Under the pieces are notes generated by a model, which saw only the letters and a list, made by a program, of their open reading frames with translations, ran no database searches and had not been told where the DNA came from. From Denitrificimonas caeni (lineage in GTDB: Bacteria > Pseudomonadota > Gammaproteobacteria > Pseudomonadales > Pseudomonadaceae): 64,000 nucleotides of DNA. The translations under genes were made by a program, and so were the position numbers. The DNA is taken from assembly GCF_905120345.1 (NCBI RefSeq), contig NZ_CAJHOA010000006.1, positions 62,001-126,000 on the forward strand, given 5' to 3'. Shown in pieces: positions 28,952 through 37,903 of this stretch. How positions within the stretch are numbered: the first letter of the stretch is position 1; each line of letters starts with the position of its first letter.

Positions 28952-30802
28952 TTAATGCACCTGCATCCGCCGAATACGTCGCGACAAACTGAGCATAATC
29001 AGCATAAAGGTCAGTAAGATTGGCATCACCCCAATATTAAAGAACTTCAGTTTAGTACCCAGCGACTCAATATCAGCGTTGAGCTGGTAACGCACTTCGC
29101 GCAACTCTTTACGCAACTGCAGCTTCTCTTGTAAGAACTGCTGCACAGTGGCTTGCTGCTCATCAGTCAGCTCTAAGTGTTGCTCTGGATCTATGGCTTG
29201 CTGTAACACATAAAGCTTTTCTTCTGTGGCGGCTAAACGGTTTTGTAACTCTTGCTCTGTTTGTCGAAAACGTTCTTGTGCACTGCGCTGTAAAGTATCG
29301 ACCATGGTAAAGGGACGATTAAAATTGCCCCGTGAGCGAATATTAATTAAGGCATCCGAACCGGACAAGTTATCCAGCGCATTAATCGCAAAACTGCCGT
29401 TATCTGCCCAAGGTTGTGGCAAACGTTGACCAAAGAAATCTTGCACATGCACCCACATGCGATCACTGAGCATATCGCTATCAGCCACGACAATGACATT
29501 GATATTGTCAGCGCTTTGCAACCCTTGCTCGCGCCCTTCAATCCCCTGAGCAAAAGCTGTCTGTGCTGGCCCAGAGATGCGTGCGGCCAACACATAACGC
29601 TCACCCGTGGGTTCAAGCTCCGCCAGTAATTCTTCTGGATTTTCCAGCATAGCAAAGCGCTCTGTGGCAAATGGCATCGCATATTCAGAACTGTACAATA
29701 ACGGCGTAAACAGTGTTTTCGCGCCGTCCTGCGGCTGTAAAATACCCGCTGTAGCTAAAGTAATGCTGCTGAGTTGCGAGGTCAGTACATCAGTACTATC
29801 AAGTGCTTTTTTGGGCAAGGTTAACCAGCCCAGATGCCGTACCGCACGCTGCTGCGGACCCACAGCAACTGACATAGCATAAGCGCCATCACCGACGACT
29901 TGATCCGGCAGCATACGCAAACCCCACGCCTTAAACAGCGCCGGCAAGTCTGAACCTTTATCCACAGCCAACTCACCCGGCATGCCCATACCGGTATCGG
30001 CTTCACTGTAGGGATCCACAAAAACCAATAACTTACCGCCACCCAACACAAACTGATCAATGGCGTATTGCGTCGCTTCGCTGAGGTTTTTCGGATGCAC
30101 CAAGAGCAAGGTGCTGACCTGTTCTGGAATCAGATCAATATCATTCTTTAAACTTTCAATCTGAAATTGTTGACGCACCTCTTCAAGAATGGTCCAAGAT
30201 GGCCGCGGTTGTCCTGCTTGCATATCAAAACCGCCACTGAGCGGTAAGCCAGATAACACAGCAATTATTGGACGTTCAGGTTGCGCTAAGCTGCTAATTA
30301 AACGGCTTAACTCATACTCCAGTAACTCTTCTTGATCTAAGGCGAAAAACGGAATCACTTGCTGATCACCTTGAGTATTTTGTGCAGCCAAACCGAAATA
30401 CAGTTGCGCCCCCTCCTGCTCTAAAGGCACCGCTTGTAAGCCTAAAGCTGCTGCACGATCTTCATCTTCCGAGAAAGCTTCTGGATCAATCACCTCTAAG
30501 TGCAGTTTGCCATCGGCCATACGCACATAGGCATCCAGCAACTCTTCAACCCGCTGCGCATAGTTGCGTAACATCGGGACGTCGCGAGTGGCTTTATTGG
30601 AGTAAAAGTACTGCAAACTGACAGGCTCTTGCAGTTCGCTCAGTAACTGCTTGGTACCACTGGAGAGGGTGTAGAGTTTTTGTTCGGTAAAATCCAGCTG
30701 AGTATTTTTAAGCAAACTATTGGATAGCACATTAAAACCGACAAACGCCACCGCAATCAGTGCTAAGCCAACACTGGAATACATTAATCGTCTCATGCTC
30801 AC
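28952..30802 (-). CDS. GldG-type ABC transporter auxiliary protein
   Basis: A 616-residue protein of the ABC_transp_aux (GldG) type: one N-terminal membrane helix (about 10-28), a large extracytoplasmic domain, a coiled-coil stretch (about 515-580, rich in Glu/Gln/Leu) and one C-terminal membrane helix (about 590-610). It overlaps the permease gene by four bases and is the last gene of the operon. In Bacteroidetes the homologous set GldAFG supports gliding; in Proteobacteria the substrate is unknown. Confidence 0.85.
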   Translation of the reverse strand: MSMRRLMYSSVGLALIAVAFVGFNVLSNSLLKNTQLDFTEQKLYTLSSGTKQLLSELQEPVSLQYFYSNKATRDVPMLRNYAQRVEELLDAYVRMADGKLHLEVIDPEAFSEDEDRAAALGLQAVPLEQEGAQLYFGLAAQNTQGDQQVIPFFALDQEELLEYELSRLISSLAQPERPIIAVLSGLPLSGGFDMQAGQPRPSWTILEEVRQQFQIESLKNDIDLIPEQVSTLLLVHPKNLSEATQYAIDQFVLGGGKLLVFVDPYSEADTGMGMPGELAVDKGSDLPALFKAWGLRMLPDQVVGDGAYAMSVAVGPQQRAVRHLGWLTLPKKALDSTDVLTSQLSSITLATAGILQPQDGAKTLFTPLLYSSEYAMPFATERFAMLENPEELLAELEPTGERYVLAARISGPAQTAFAQGIEGREQGLQSADNINVIVVADSDMLSDRMWVHVQDFFGQRLPQPWADNGSFAINALDNLSGSDALINIRSRGNFNRPFTMVDTLQRSAQERFRQTEQELQNRLAATEEKLYVLQQAIDPEQHLELTDEQQATVQQFLQEKLQLRKELREVRYQLNADIESLGTKLKFFNIGVMPILLTFMLIMLSLSRRIRRMQVH

Positions 30803-31533
30803 TCCGCCTTCTTCAAATCAATCATTACCGCAGTAGCCATCAACCAAGCTGCAATAAAACTTAGGAAATACAGGAGATCACGCGCATCAATCACGCCCTT
30901 ACTGATGGCTTGGAAGCGCGTTAAGAAACTAAAAGACGCCACTGCATCCAGCAACCATTGCGGCGCCCAGCCATTAAAAGCATCGAGCACCAATGGAAAA
31001 CCACTGACGACAAAGACAAAACATACGCTGACGGTCAAAATAAAGGCTATTACTTGATTTTTTGCCAACGCCGACATACAGGAGCCAACGGATAAGTAAG
31101 CGCCAGCCAACAACCAACTGCCGACATAACCGGTCAAAATCGCGCCATTATCAGGATCACCCAAGTAATTCACCGTCAGCACCATGGGAAAGGTCAGCAA
31201 TAAGGCAATACCGGCAAATACCCACGCGGCTAAAAATTTACCGACCACGCTTTCAAAGCGAGTAATGGGTAAAGTCATCAACAATTCAATGGTGCCACTT
31301 TTACGTTCCTCCGCCCACATGCGCATCGCCAGCGCCGGCACGAGGAACAAATACAGCCATGGATGAAAGTTAAAGAACGGATTGAGGTTGGCTTGACCGC
31401 TTTCGTAGAAACCACCTAAGTAAAAGGTAAAAACACTGGAGAGCACCAGAAAAATTAGCAAAAACACATAGGCTAAAGGTGTGGCAAAAAAACTGGAGAA
31501 CTCGCGTTTAAAAATAATAGGTAGCTGTCTCAT
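30799..31533 (-). CDS. ABC transporter permease (GldF/ABC-2 type)
   Basis: A 244-residue permease with six hydrophobic segments and the start MRQLPIIFKREFSSFFATPLAYVF usual for the ABC-2/NosY-like group; MRMWAEERKSGTIELLMTLP is the family hallmark. Four-base overlaps on both sides (ATGA) couple it with the ATPase upstream and the GldG-like protein downstream, so the three form a single transporter complex in the inner membrane. Confidence 0.9.
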   Translation of the reverse strand: MRQLPIIFKREFSSFFATPLAYVFLLIFLVLSSVFTFYLGGFYESGQANLNPFFNFHPWLYLFLVPALAMRMWAEERKSGTIELLMTLPITRFESVVGKFLAAWVFAGIALLLTFPMVLTVNYLGDPDNGAILTGYVGSWLLAGAYLSVGSCMSALAKNQVIAFILTVSVCFVFVVSGFPLVLDAFNGWAPQWLLDAVASFSFLTRFQAISKGVIDARDLLYFLSFIAAWLMATAVMIDLKKAE

Positions 31534-32453
31534 GCGGCATCTCCACGGGTCAAACTACGGAACACTTCGTCTAAACGGCCACGCTCCACTTCCAATTCGC
31601 GCACTTGCCAGCCTTGCGCATGGATTAATTGATTAACTACTGGAAAAATCACCTGACCCGCTTCGGCTAATACAGTGATACTGCCATCCAACGGATTATC
31701 TTCTATTCCTGCAACGCCTGGTAACGCCTGCAATAATGAGCGATCCACCGGCTGCTCGGCCAAAATCGTTACAGCTTGGTGATAACGCGAACGACTTTGT
31801 AACTCATAAGGCGTTTCATCCACCAACAAACGACCGTGACTGATCACCATTGCTCGCGTACACAAGGCACTGACTTCTTCTAAAATGTGGGTGGAAATAA
31901 TCACAATACGATTCACCGCTAAGCTTTTAATCAGCTTGCGCACCTGATGTTTTTGATTAGGATCGAGACCGTCAGTGGGCTCATCAAGAATCAATACTTT
32001 GGGATCATGCAGCACGGCTTGGGCTAAACCAACACGACGTTTAAAGCCTTTAGACAAGGTATCAATCGTTTGCTCAACCACCTGTTGCAATTCAACTAGA
32101 GCAATGGCTCGAGCGATACGTTGTTTGAGTTCTTGACCACGGTAGCCACGAATTTGGCCAATAAAATGTAGAAACTCAGCCACTGTCATATCGCCATAGC
32201 AGGGCGCACCTTCTGGCAGATAGCCAATCTGGCGCTGCGCTTGTAAGGTCTGCTTGCCAATATCAAAACCACAAATACTAACTTTACCTTCACAGGGGGG
32301 TAAAAACCCGGTCAGCATTTTCATTGTGGTGGATTTACCGGCACCGTTTGGACCTAAAAAACCCACCACCTCACCCGGCTCAATGGTAAATGACAGGTCA
32401 TCCACCGCCACCTTTTGCACAAAGCGTTTGGTTAAGTGCGTTACTTTTATCAT
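31530..32453 (-). CDS. ABC transporter ATP-binding protein (GldA type)
   Basis: A 307-residue ATPase: Walker A GPNGAGKSTTMKMLTG near 35-50, Q-loop, signature SKGFKRRVGLAQAVLHDPKV near 133-152, Walker B VLILDEPTDGLDPNQ and the switch histidine in STHILEEV. The C-terminal 80 residues form an extra domain common in this group. First gene of the operon; the next two genes give the permease and the auxiliary protein. Confidence 0.93.
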   Translation of the reverse strand: MIKVTHLTKRFVQKVAVDDLSFTIEPGEVVGFLGPNGAGKSTTMKMLTGFLPPCEGKVSICGFDIGKQTLQAQRQIGYLPEGAPCYGDMTVAEFLHFIGQIRGYRGQELKQRIARAIALVELQQVVEQTIDTLSKGFKRRVGLAQAVLHDPKVLILDEPTDGLDPNQKHQVRKLIKSLAVNRIVIISTHILEEVSALCTRAMVISHGRLLVDETPYELQSRSRYHQAVTILAEQPVDRSLLQALPGVAGIEDNPLDGSITVLAEAGQVIFPVVNQLIHAQGWQVRELEVERGRLDEVFRSLTRGDAA

Positions 32454-32875
32454 TATGATTCCTACCCCACCATCACTACGGGTCTACTGCCAACTATAAA
32501 GAGGCTGAAGAAAACTGCAGAACTGCGCCACTGCATATTTAAAAAAGAAAGAGCATAACAGCCAAGCCGTGCATTTAAATGGCCTTTCTCGCGTTATCAC
32601 TGCAGAGCGCCTCTTTTACTCTATCAATATTTGCAAAAAGCCTAATCCTCTTAAAGGATCTACCTACTATTGGGTTGCTTGGCCTGTGCATTGTTGCAAA
32701 TCTTGTTCAAGGGGGATGGGTTGCAAAGCAATCCGTGAGATCAGTTAAGCTATACCTCAAGCTGCACTCTTTGTCTGAAAACACTGCCAAACGGGTACGC
32801 TCAGTAGAAATCAGTCTTTCGATCCGTCAAGTGACCGAAGATGATAATACACCGCGCTAATACGGCTAAAGCCCA
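32454..32875. other. Intergenic region upstream of the Gld operon and the riboswitch
   Basis: About 420 bases without a gene I can support. A plus-strand frame of 93 codons (32579-32860) has no ribosome binding site and an atypical composition. The region must contain the minus-strand promoter of the ABC operon, but I cannot point to a convincing one. Confidence 0.4.
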
Positions 32876-32904
32876 TTGCTTTAAAGGTAAAAATTACTTA
32901 GTAT
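32876..32904 (+). promoter_or_regulatory. Promoter of the riboswitch-controlled transcript
   Basis: TTGCTT (32876-32881), a 17-base spacer and TAGTAT (32899-32904). The start point would be near 32911, three bases before the first paired base of the riboswitch, which strongly supports both calls. Confidence 0.7.
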
Positions 32905-32913
32905 CATCGCCGT

Positions 32914-33112
32914 CTTGGGGGAGTAGTCTGCTGTGGAATGATCCACAGCGTGCACGTCAACATACTTGATCAACCGATCATGGCGTGTACACCTCAGTTG
33001 ATACGCATAGTGTTATAGCGCATTACTGTGGCTGACGAGACCCATGACATACATAACCTTACCGGGTGGCAAGGCTGTGTGTGTCATGGTTGTCTAATCT
33101 GTCCGCCCTAAG
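32914..33112 (+). ncRNA. yybP-ykoY manganese riboswitch
   Basis: The leader has the conserved parts of the Mn2+-sensing yybP-ykoY RNA: GGGGGAGTAG near the 5' end, GTCAACATACTTG (32956-32968), GACGAGACCCATGACA, and ACCTTACCGGGTGGCAAGGC, with the CATGACA/TGTCATG stem. The closing stem pairs CTTGGGG (32914-32920) with CCCTAAG (33106-33112). The latter overlaps the Shine-Dalgarno AAGG (33110-33113) of the downstream exporter, so control of translation initiation is likely. In E. coli the same RNA class controls mntP and alx. Confidence 0.92.
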
Positions 33113-33121
33113 GTCTATTCG

Positions 33122-33691
33122 ATGTTTGAAACCCTACTGGTCTCCACCGGCATTGTTGCTTTAGCAGAAATCGGTGATAAAACCCAATTGCTTGCCCTGC
33201 TGCTGGCTGCACGCTATCGCAAACCTATTCCTATCATCGCCGGCATCTTAATCGCAACCTTAGCTAATCATTTCTTGGCCGCCAGTCTTGGCCACCAAAT
33301 TGCTCAACTTTTATCAGAATCGACATTATTGTGGCTGCTGGCTGCCAGCTTTCTCGCCGTTGCGGCTTGGACGTTGGTGCCGGACAAACTCGATGATGAC
33401 GGCCAGATTGCGGTCAAACACGGTCCTTTTATCGCCACTGTGATTGCTTTCTTTATTGCCGAAATGGGTGATAAAACTCAAGTCGCTACCGTTATGCTCG
33501 CCGCACAATTTGAGTATTTCTGGATGGTCATCGGCGGCACCACCATTGGTATGCTGTTGGCCAATGCACCGGTTGTGCTAGTCGGTAATTTTGCCGCGGA
33601 ACGCTTACCGCTCAAACTGATCCGCACTCTGGCTGCCACAGGTTTTTTAGCGTTCGCGCTCTACTGCGCATGGCAAGCATTCAGCTTGTAG
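33122..33691 (+). CDS. UPF0016/GDT1-family cation exporter, probably for manganese
   Basis: A 189-residue inner-membrane protein with six hydrophobic segments in two repeats, each with the E-x-G-D-K-T motif: AEIGDKTQ near 15-22 and AEMGDKTQ near 115-122. Family members (GDT1, TMEM165, MneA of Vibrio) export Mn2+ or exchange Ca2+/Mn2+ for protons. The Mn2+ riboswitch directly upstream makes manganese export the best reading. Ribosome binding site AAGG is eight bases before the ATG and is part of the riboswitch closing stem. Confidence 0.93.
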   Translation: MFETLLVSTGIVALAEIGDKTQLLALLLAARYRKPIPIIAGILIATLANHFLAASLGHQIAQLLSESTLLWLLAASFLAVAAWTLVPDKLDDDGQIAVKHGPFIATVIAFFIAEMGDKTQVATVMLAAQFEYFWMVIGGTTIGMLLANAPVVLVGNFAAERLPLKLIRTLAATGFLAFALYCAWQAFSL

Positions 33692-33765
33692 CAATAACAG
33701 AATAACCCTGCCTAGCGCGTCACCAAGGACTAACATCCTCTCGCGCCAGGCAGCGTACCGTCTGC

Positions 33766-34722
33766 TTACTCTTCTGAGATCTGCAGTACCACTTTACCGT
33801 TAACCTGATTACTCGCCAGTCGTGCAAAAGCTGCTTCGGCATCTGTCCAAGCAAACACTTCATCCGCTTGCGCTTGTAGCGCAGCGCTGGCAAACAATGG
33901 CCAAACTTTCTCAGTCAGCTGCGCGACCAGTTCGCCTTTAAAGGCATCACTGCGGCTGCGTAAGGTAGAGCCAATCAACTGAATACGTTTACCCAGCAAT
34001 TGCGCTAAGTCCAATTCAGCGCGGCGACCACCCATCAAGCCAATATTCACCCAACGCCCATCCAGCGCCAGCATTTTCAAGTTTTGTGCGGCATAACTGG
34101 CACCCACCGGATCAAGAATGACATCAAAGGGGGCAAAATCTTGTAAGCCGTCAATGCTATCGCCACGTACCACGCCACCTTCGGCACCGAGTGCTTGGCA
34201 ATAGGCTAAACGCTCAGCCGAGCCAACACTGACCCAGCACGGGCTAGCAAAGGCTTTACACAACTGAATCGCCGCTGAACCAACACCACTAGCCCCAGCG
34301 TGCAATAGAACTTTCTCACCGGGTTGCACCTGCGCCAACTGAAATACATTGAGCCAAGCGGTGGCATACACCTCAGGAATAGCAGCCGCTTCTAACATGC
34401 TTAAACCTTGCGGCAACGGCATCACATGACGCGCATCGACGCACACTTCCTCTGCCATACCGCCGCCTGCTAATAAAGCACAGACGCGATCACCCACCTG
34501 CCAAGCACTGCCCTCACCGACTTCGCTAATGACCCCAGCACACTCTAAACCCAGCACATCGCTGACGCCTGGCGGTGGTGGATATAAACCTGCTGCTTGC
34601 AGTAAATCGGCACGGTTAAGACCCGCCGCGACAACTCGAATACGTACTTGACCAGCAGCACAGATCGGCGCTGCACACTCAATTAATCGTGGACGACCTT
34701 CACTACCTTGTAATGCTTTCAT
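33766..34722 (-). CDS. NAD(P)H-quinone oxidoreductase, zinc-independent MDR family (PIG3-like)
   Basis: A 318-residue medium-chain dehydrogenase/reductase. The N-terminal GroES-like part has GLNRADLLQAAGLYPPPPG; the nucleotide-binding loop is HAGASGVGSAAIQLCKAF near 145-162. The PPPPG motif marks the quinone oxidoreductase/PIG3 group that lacks zinc. GGAGG lies four bases before the ATG. It is divergent from prc, an order I recall from P. aeruginosa (PA3256-PA3257). Confidence 0.92.
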   Translation of the reverse strand: MKALQGSEGRPRLIECAAPICAAGQVRIRVVAAGLNRADLLQAAGLYPPPPGVSDVLGLECAGVISEVGEGSAWQVGDRVCALLAGGGMAEEVCVDARHVMPLPQGLSMLEAAAIPEVYATAWLNVFQLAQVQPGEKVLLHAGASGVGSAAIQLCKAFASPCWVSVGSAERLAYCQALGAEGGVVRGDSIDGLQDFAPFDVILDPVGASYAAQNLKMLALDGRWVNIGLMGGRRAELDLAQLLGKRIQLIGSTLRSRSDAFKGELVAQLTEKVWPLFASAALQAQADEVFAWTDAEAAFARLASNQVNGKVVLQISEE

Positions 34723-34851
34723 TGTGCCTCCATATCAGTAATCATAAACATAACCTATAGCTATTTATTGGTTGAATACAGCTTACAATGGAACTGTAAA
34801 CACTTTAGGTGGCCTAACATGTGTCATTACTCACTCAGACGAAGAATCAGC

Positions 34852-36942
34852 ATGAAGCACACTTTAACTCGCTCAGCCTTGGCTTTAGTCATTGGACTAG
34901 CAGCTTTACCTGCTGCGTATGCAGTGAGCAAAGCACAACAATGGGACTATTTACAACCCGATCGCGACCAAATGATTGCCAGCCTTAATGTTGTTGAGCT
35001 GCTTAAGCGCCATCATTACAGCAAACCACCTTTGGATGATGCCCGCTCACGTAAAATGTATGCAGGCTACTTAAAGATGCTTGACCCTGCGCGAATGTAC
35101 TTTACCGCAAAGGATGTTCAAGAGTTTGATCGCTGGGAAACAGAGTTTGATGACTTCCTTAAAGCCGGCAACCTCAAGCCAGGCTATGCGATGTATCATC
35201 AACAACTGACTCGTTTAGACCAATATTTAGATTACGCCTTGGGCGAACTGAACCAAGGGATTGCTAAAATTGACTTTAGCATCGCCGAATCGTTTGAGAC
35301 CGATCGCGAAAAAGCCCAATGGGCGCCTGATGAGAACGCACTCAAAGATTTATGGCGTAAGCGCTTAAAAGATGAAGTATTACGCTTAAAAATCGCTAAT
35401 AAAGAACCGCAAGCGATTGAGACACTATTGGTCAAACGCTATAAAAACCAAAAGAAGCGTCTCCAACAAACGCGCAGCGAAGACGTTTTCCAAGCCTACA
35501 TCAATGCTTTTGCGCAAACCTATGACCCGCATACCACCTATCTGTCACCGGATAACGCGGAGAACTTTGACATCAACATGAGCCTCTCGCTTGAAGGGAT
35601 TGGTGCCATGCTGCAAGGTGATAATGAGCACGTGAAAATTGTTCGTTTAATCCCTGCTGGTCCCGCAGAAAAAAGTAAGCTGGTTGCTCCTGCCGACAAA
35701 ATCATTGCCGTCGGCCAAGGCAATAAAGAGCTGGTTGATGTCATCGGCTGGCGTTTAGATGAAGTGGTTAAGCTGATTCGTGGTCCAAAAGGTTCGCAAG
35801 TACGTCTGGAAATTATTCCAGCGAGTAATGCGCCCACTGATCAAACCAGCAAAACCGTCACTATTACGCGTGAAGCGGTCAAGTTAGAAGAGCAAGCGGC
35901 GAAAAAGTCGATTCTCAATCTATCCAAAGAAGGTCGTGACTATAAACTCGGGGTGATTGAAATCCCAGCGTTTTACTTAGACTTTAAGGCCTACCGCGCT
36001 GGCGATCCTGAGTACAAAAGCACCACTCGTGATGTCAAACGTCTGATCACTGAACTGCAAAAAGAAAAGGTTGAAGGCATTGTCATTGACCTGCGCAACA
36101 ACGGCGGTGGCTCATTACAAGAAGCAACGGAACTGACTGGCTTATTTATTGAGCAAGGACCAACCGTGCTAGTGCGCAACAGTGATGGCCGCATTGATGT
36201 ATTGGCTGACGAGCATAAAGGTGCCTTCTATAAGGGTCCCCTAACCGTTTTGGTTAACCGTTTATCCGCCTCTGCCTCAGAGATTTTCGCCGGTGCCATG
36301 CAAGATTATCACCGTGCATTAATTATTGGCGGACAAACCTTTGGTAAAGGTACAGTGCAAACCATCCAGCCACTGAATCATGGTGAGCTGAAGTTAACCT
36401 TAGCCAAGTTCTACCGCGTTTCAGGTCAAAGTACCCAGCACCAAGGTGTGATTCCTGACATCAGCTACCCAGCCGATATGGATATTACTGAGATTGGTGA
36501 AAGCGCCTTACCTGAAGCCATGCCTTGGGATAGCATTAAGCCCGCTTTAGAACCGGCCAATGATCCATTTAAACCGTTTATTGCCGAACTTAAAGCGCGT
36601 CACGATGCGCGTACCGATGAAGATCCAGACTTTGTCTTTAGTCGTGCTCGTTTAGCCTTAACTCAGCGCTTAATGCAAGACACTGAAGTCAGTCTAAATG
36701 AAGTCGAGCGTCGTGCGCAGTATGCCAAAATCGAGAAAAAACAACTCGATATTGAAAATGCTCGCCGTATTAAGAAAGGTGAAGAGCAACTGAAAACGAT
36801 GATCAAAGACGATGAAGAAGATCACGTTGCAGCGGCTGAAAAAGATAAGAAAACCAAACCAGAAGAAGATGCTTACTTAGCTGAAACCGGACGGATTTTA
36901 TTGGACTGGTTGAGCTTAGTACCCGTCGCCAGCCGTCAATAA
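34852..36942 (+). CDS. prc: Tail-specific protease Prc (CtpA, AlgO)
   Basis: A periplasmic S41 protease of 696 residues that cuts proteins from their C-termini. Signal peptide 1-24 (cleavage after AYA), N-terminal domain, PDZ domain (about 240-330) and protease domain with the Ser/Lys pair S474 (in LSASASEIF) and K499 (in FGKGTVQ). The spacing of 25 equals that of E. coli Prc. The C-terminal DUF3340 region is lysine-rich. In P. aeruginosa this protein (AlgO) acts in MucA turnover and alginate control. The ATG is chosen for the signal peptide. Confidence 0.95.
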   Translation: MKHTLTRSALALVIGLAALPAAYAVSKAQQWDYLQPDRDQMIASLNVVELLKRHHYSKPPLDDARSRKMYAGYLKMLDPARMYFTAKDVQEFDRWETEFDDFLKAGNLKPGYAMYHQQLTRLDQYLDYALGELNQGIAKIDFSIAESFETDREKAQWAPDENALKDLWRKRLKDEVLRLKIANKEPQAIETLLVKRYKNQKKRLQQTRSEDVFQAYINAFAQTYDPHTTYLSPDNAENFDINMSLSLEGIGAMLQGDNEHVKIVRLIPAGPAEKSKLVAPADKIIAVGQGNKELVDVIGWRLDEVVKLIRGPKGSQVRLEIIPASNAPTDQTSKTVTITREAVKLEEQAAKKSILNLSKEGRDYKLGVIEIPAFYLDFKAYRAGDPEYKSTTRDVKRLITELQKEKVEGIVIDLRNNGGGSLQEATELTGLFIEQGPTVLVRNSDGRIDVLADEHKGAFYKGPLTVLVNRLSASASEIFAGAMQDYHRALIIGGQTFGKGTVQTIQPLNHGELKLTLAKFYRVSGQSTQHQGVIPDISYPADMDITEIGESALPEAMPWDSIKPALEPANDPFKPFIAELKARHDARTDEDPDFVFSRARLALTQRLMQDTEVSLNEVERRAQYAKIEKKQLDIENARRIKKGEEQLKTMIKDDEEDHVAAAEKDKKTKPEEDAYLAETGRILLDWLSLVPVASRQ

Positions 36943-36964
36943 AATCAGCTGATCTCTTGCTGTA

Positions 36965-37001
36965 AAATAATTATCCCGCCTCGATGGCGGGATAATTATT
37001 T
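36965..37001. terminator. Strong bidirectional terminator after prc
   Basis: A perfect 16-bp stem (36965-36980 with 36986-37001) and five-base loop, with A/T-rich ends in both directions, lying between convergent genes. Confidence 0.88.
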
Positions 37002-37055
37002 CTAGGACATGTCCGCAACACCAAGTTAAGCCTCAAGCAGTGCGACACCTCGGTC

Positions 37056-37532
37056 TTATGCTAAACCCTGGGTAATCGCTAACTGCTGTTTGATCCTTTG
37101 CGCATCTTCTACGCTAGCAGGCAGTTGTGGTCCGCCCTGCTCATAGAGTTCCAATAAACGTCGTAGCGCTAATGGATGTCCAGCACGTCCGGCCAGTTCC
37201 CACCAGTGAGCGGCTTGTAAAGCATCAGCAGGCTGATTTATCGCACCCTTTAAACTGTATAGGCCCAACTGATAAGCTGACTTGGCATCGCCGGCTTCTG
37301 CGGCTAAACGCAGCAAGCGCAAACCTTCATTTTTGGCGCCTAAACCCTGGCCACGATGCAACAACACATGCCCATAAAACGCACGCGCCGACACATCATC
37401 GTAGCTACTCATACGCGCAAAGCGTTCTTGCATCCATGGCCATACTCGCTTATTTTCAACTGCCCAACGCTGATTAAACAGCTTGCGAGCAATGGCATAA
37501 CCGATCTGCGCACGTAACTTAGCAAATAACAT
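37056..37532 (-). CDS. Sel1-repeat protein
   Basis: A 158-residue protein with two or three Sel1-like helical repeats (AEAGDAKSAYQLGLYSLKG about 76-94, WWELAGRAGHPLALRRLLEL about 110-129). Such repeats bind other proteins. No clear signal peptide, although the first 20 residues are mildly hydrophobic. The gene starts two bases after the upstream unknown gene ends, so it belongs to a three-gene operon with the XRE-type regulator. Function unknown. Confidence 0.8.
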   Translation of the reverse strand: MLFAKLRAQIGYAIARKLFNQRWAVENKRVWPWMQERFARMSSYDDVSARAFYGHVLLHRGQGLGAKNEGLRLLRLAAEAGDAKSAYQLGLYSLKGAINQPADALQAAHWWELAGRAGHPLALRRLLELYEQGGPQLPASVEDAQRIKQQLAITQGLA

Positions 37533-37534
37533 AT

Positions 37535-37903
37535 TTACACCTCTGGATAGCTAAATAGATACACCTGCGCCAGCTCGGCGCTGAGCCAAGCGGCGACATT
37601 GGCTTCATCAATGGTCGCCTGAAAACATCCTAGTTTTTGCACACACTGGATAAAACCCAGCTGAGGATGCGCTGGCTGTGCTTGACTGACCACCAACGCA
37701 CTGCGCAATGGCCAGCCCTGTGCGTGATCGGCACACGCCAACTGTTCTAATGCGCTGGCTAAGCGCCGCACGCTCGGCGCTGGCAATTGTAATTGCTCAA
37801 TAACTTGCCGATAGGTAATAACGCCACGCTGTCGCTGCGTTGCCGCCAGTAGTTTTAATAAACCGCTGTGCTGCTCTGCGCTAAGCATCAAGACATCACT
37901 CAT
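37535..37903 (-). CDS. Unrecognised 122-residue protein, middle gene of the XRE operon
   Basis: I do not recognise the family. The first 70 residues look helical, with GVITYRQVIEQLQLPAPSVR resembling a winged-helix segment; the second half has short strands (SALVVSQAQPAHPQLGFIQC) and ends in an acidic/aromatic tail. No signal or membrane segment. It overlaps the XRE gene by eight bases (37896-37903) and is followed after two bases by the Sel1-repeat gene. The set is a candidate regulatory or toxin-antitoxin-like unit, but nothing proves that. Confidence 0.65.
   Translation of the reverse strand: MSDVLMLSAEQHSGLLKLLAATQRQRGVITYRQVIEQLQLPAPSVRRLASALEQLACADHAQGWPLRSALVVSQAQPAHPQLGFIQCVQKLGCFQATIDEANVAAWLSAELAQVYLFSYPEV

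Noticed and set aside
32579-32860. Open frame of 93 codons upstream of the riboswitch
   Set aside because: No ribosome binding site, no recognisable family, atypical residue mix; it ends just before the riboswitch promoter. Treated as non-coding.
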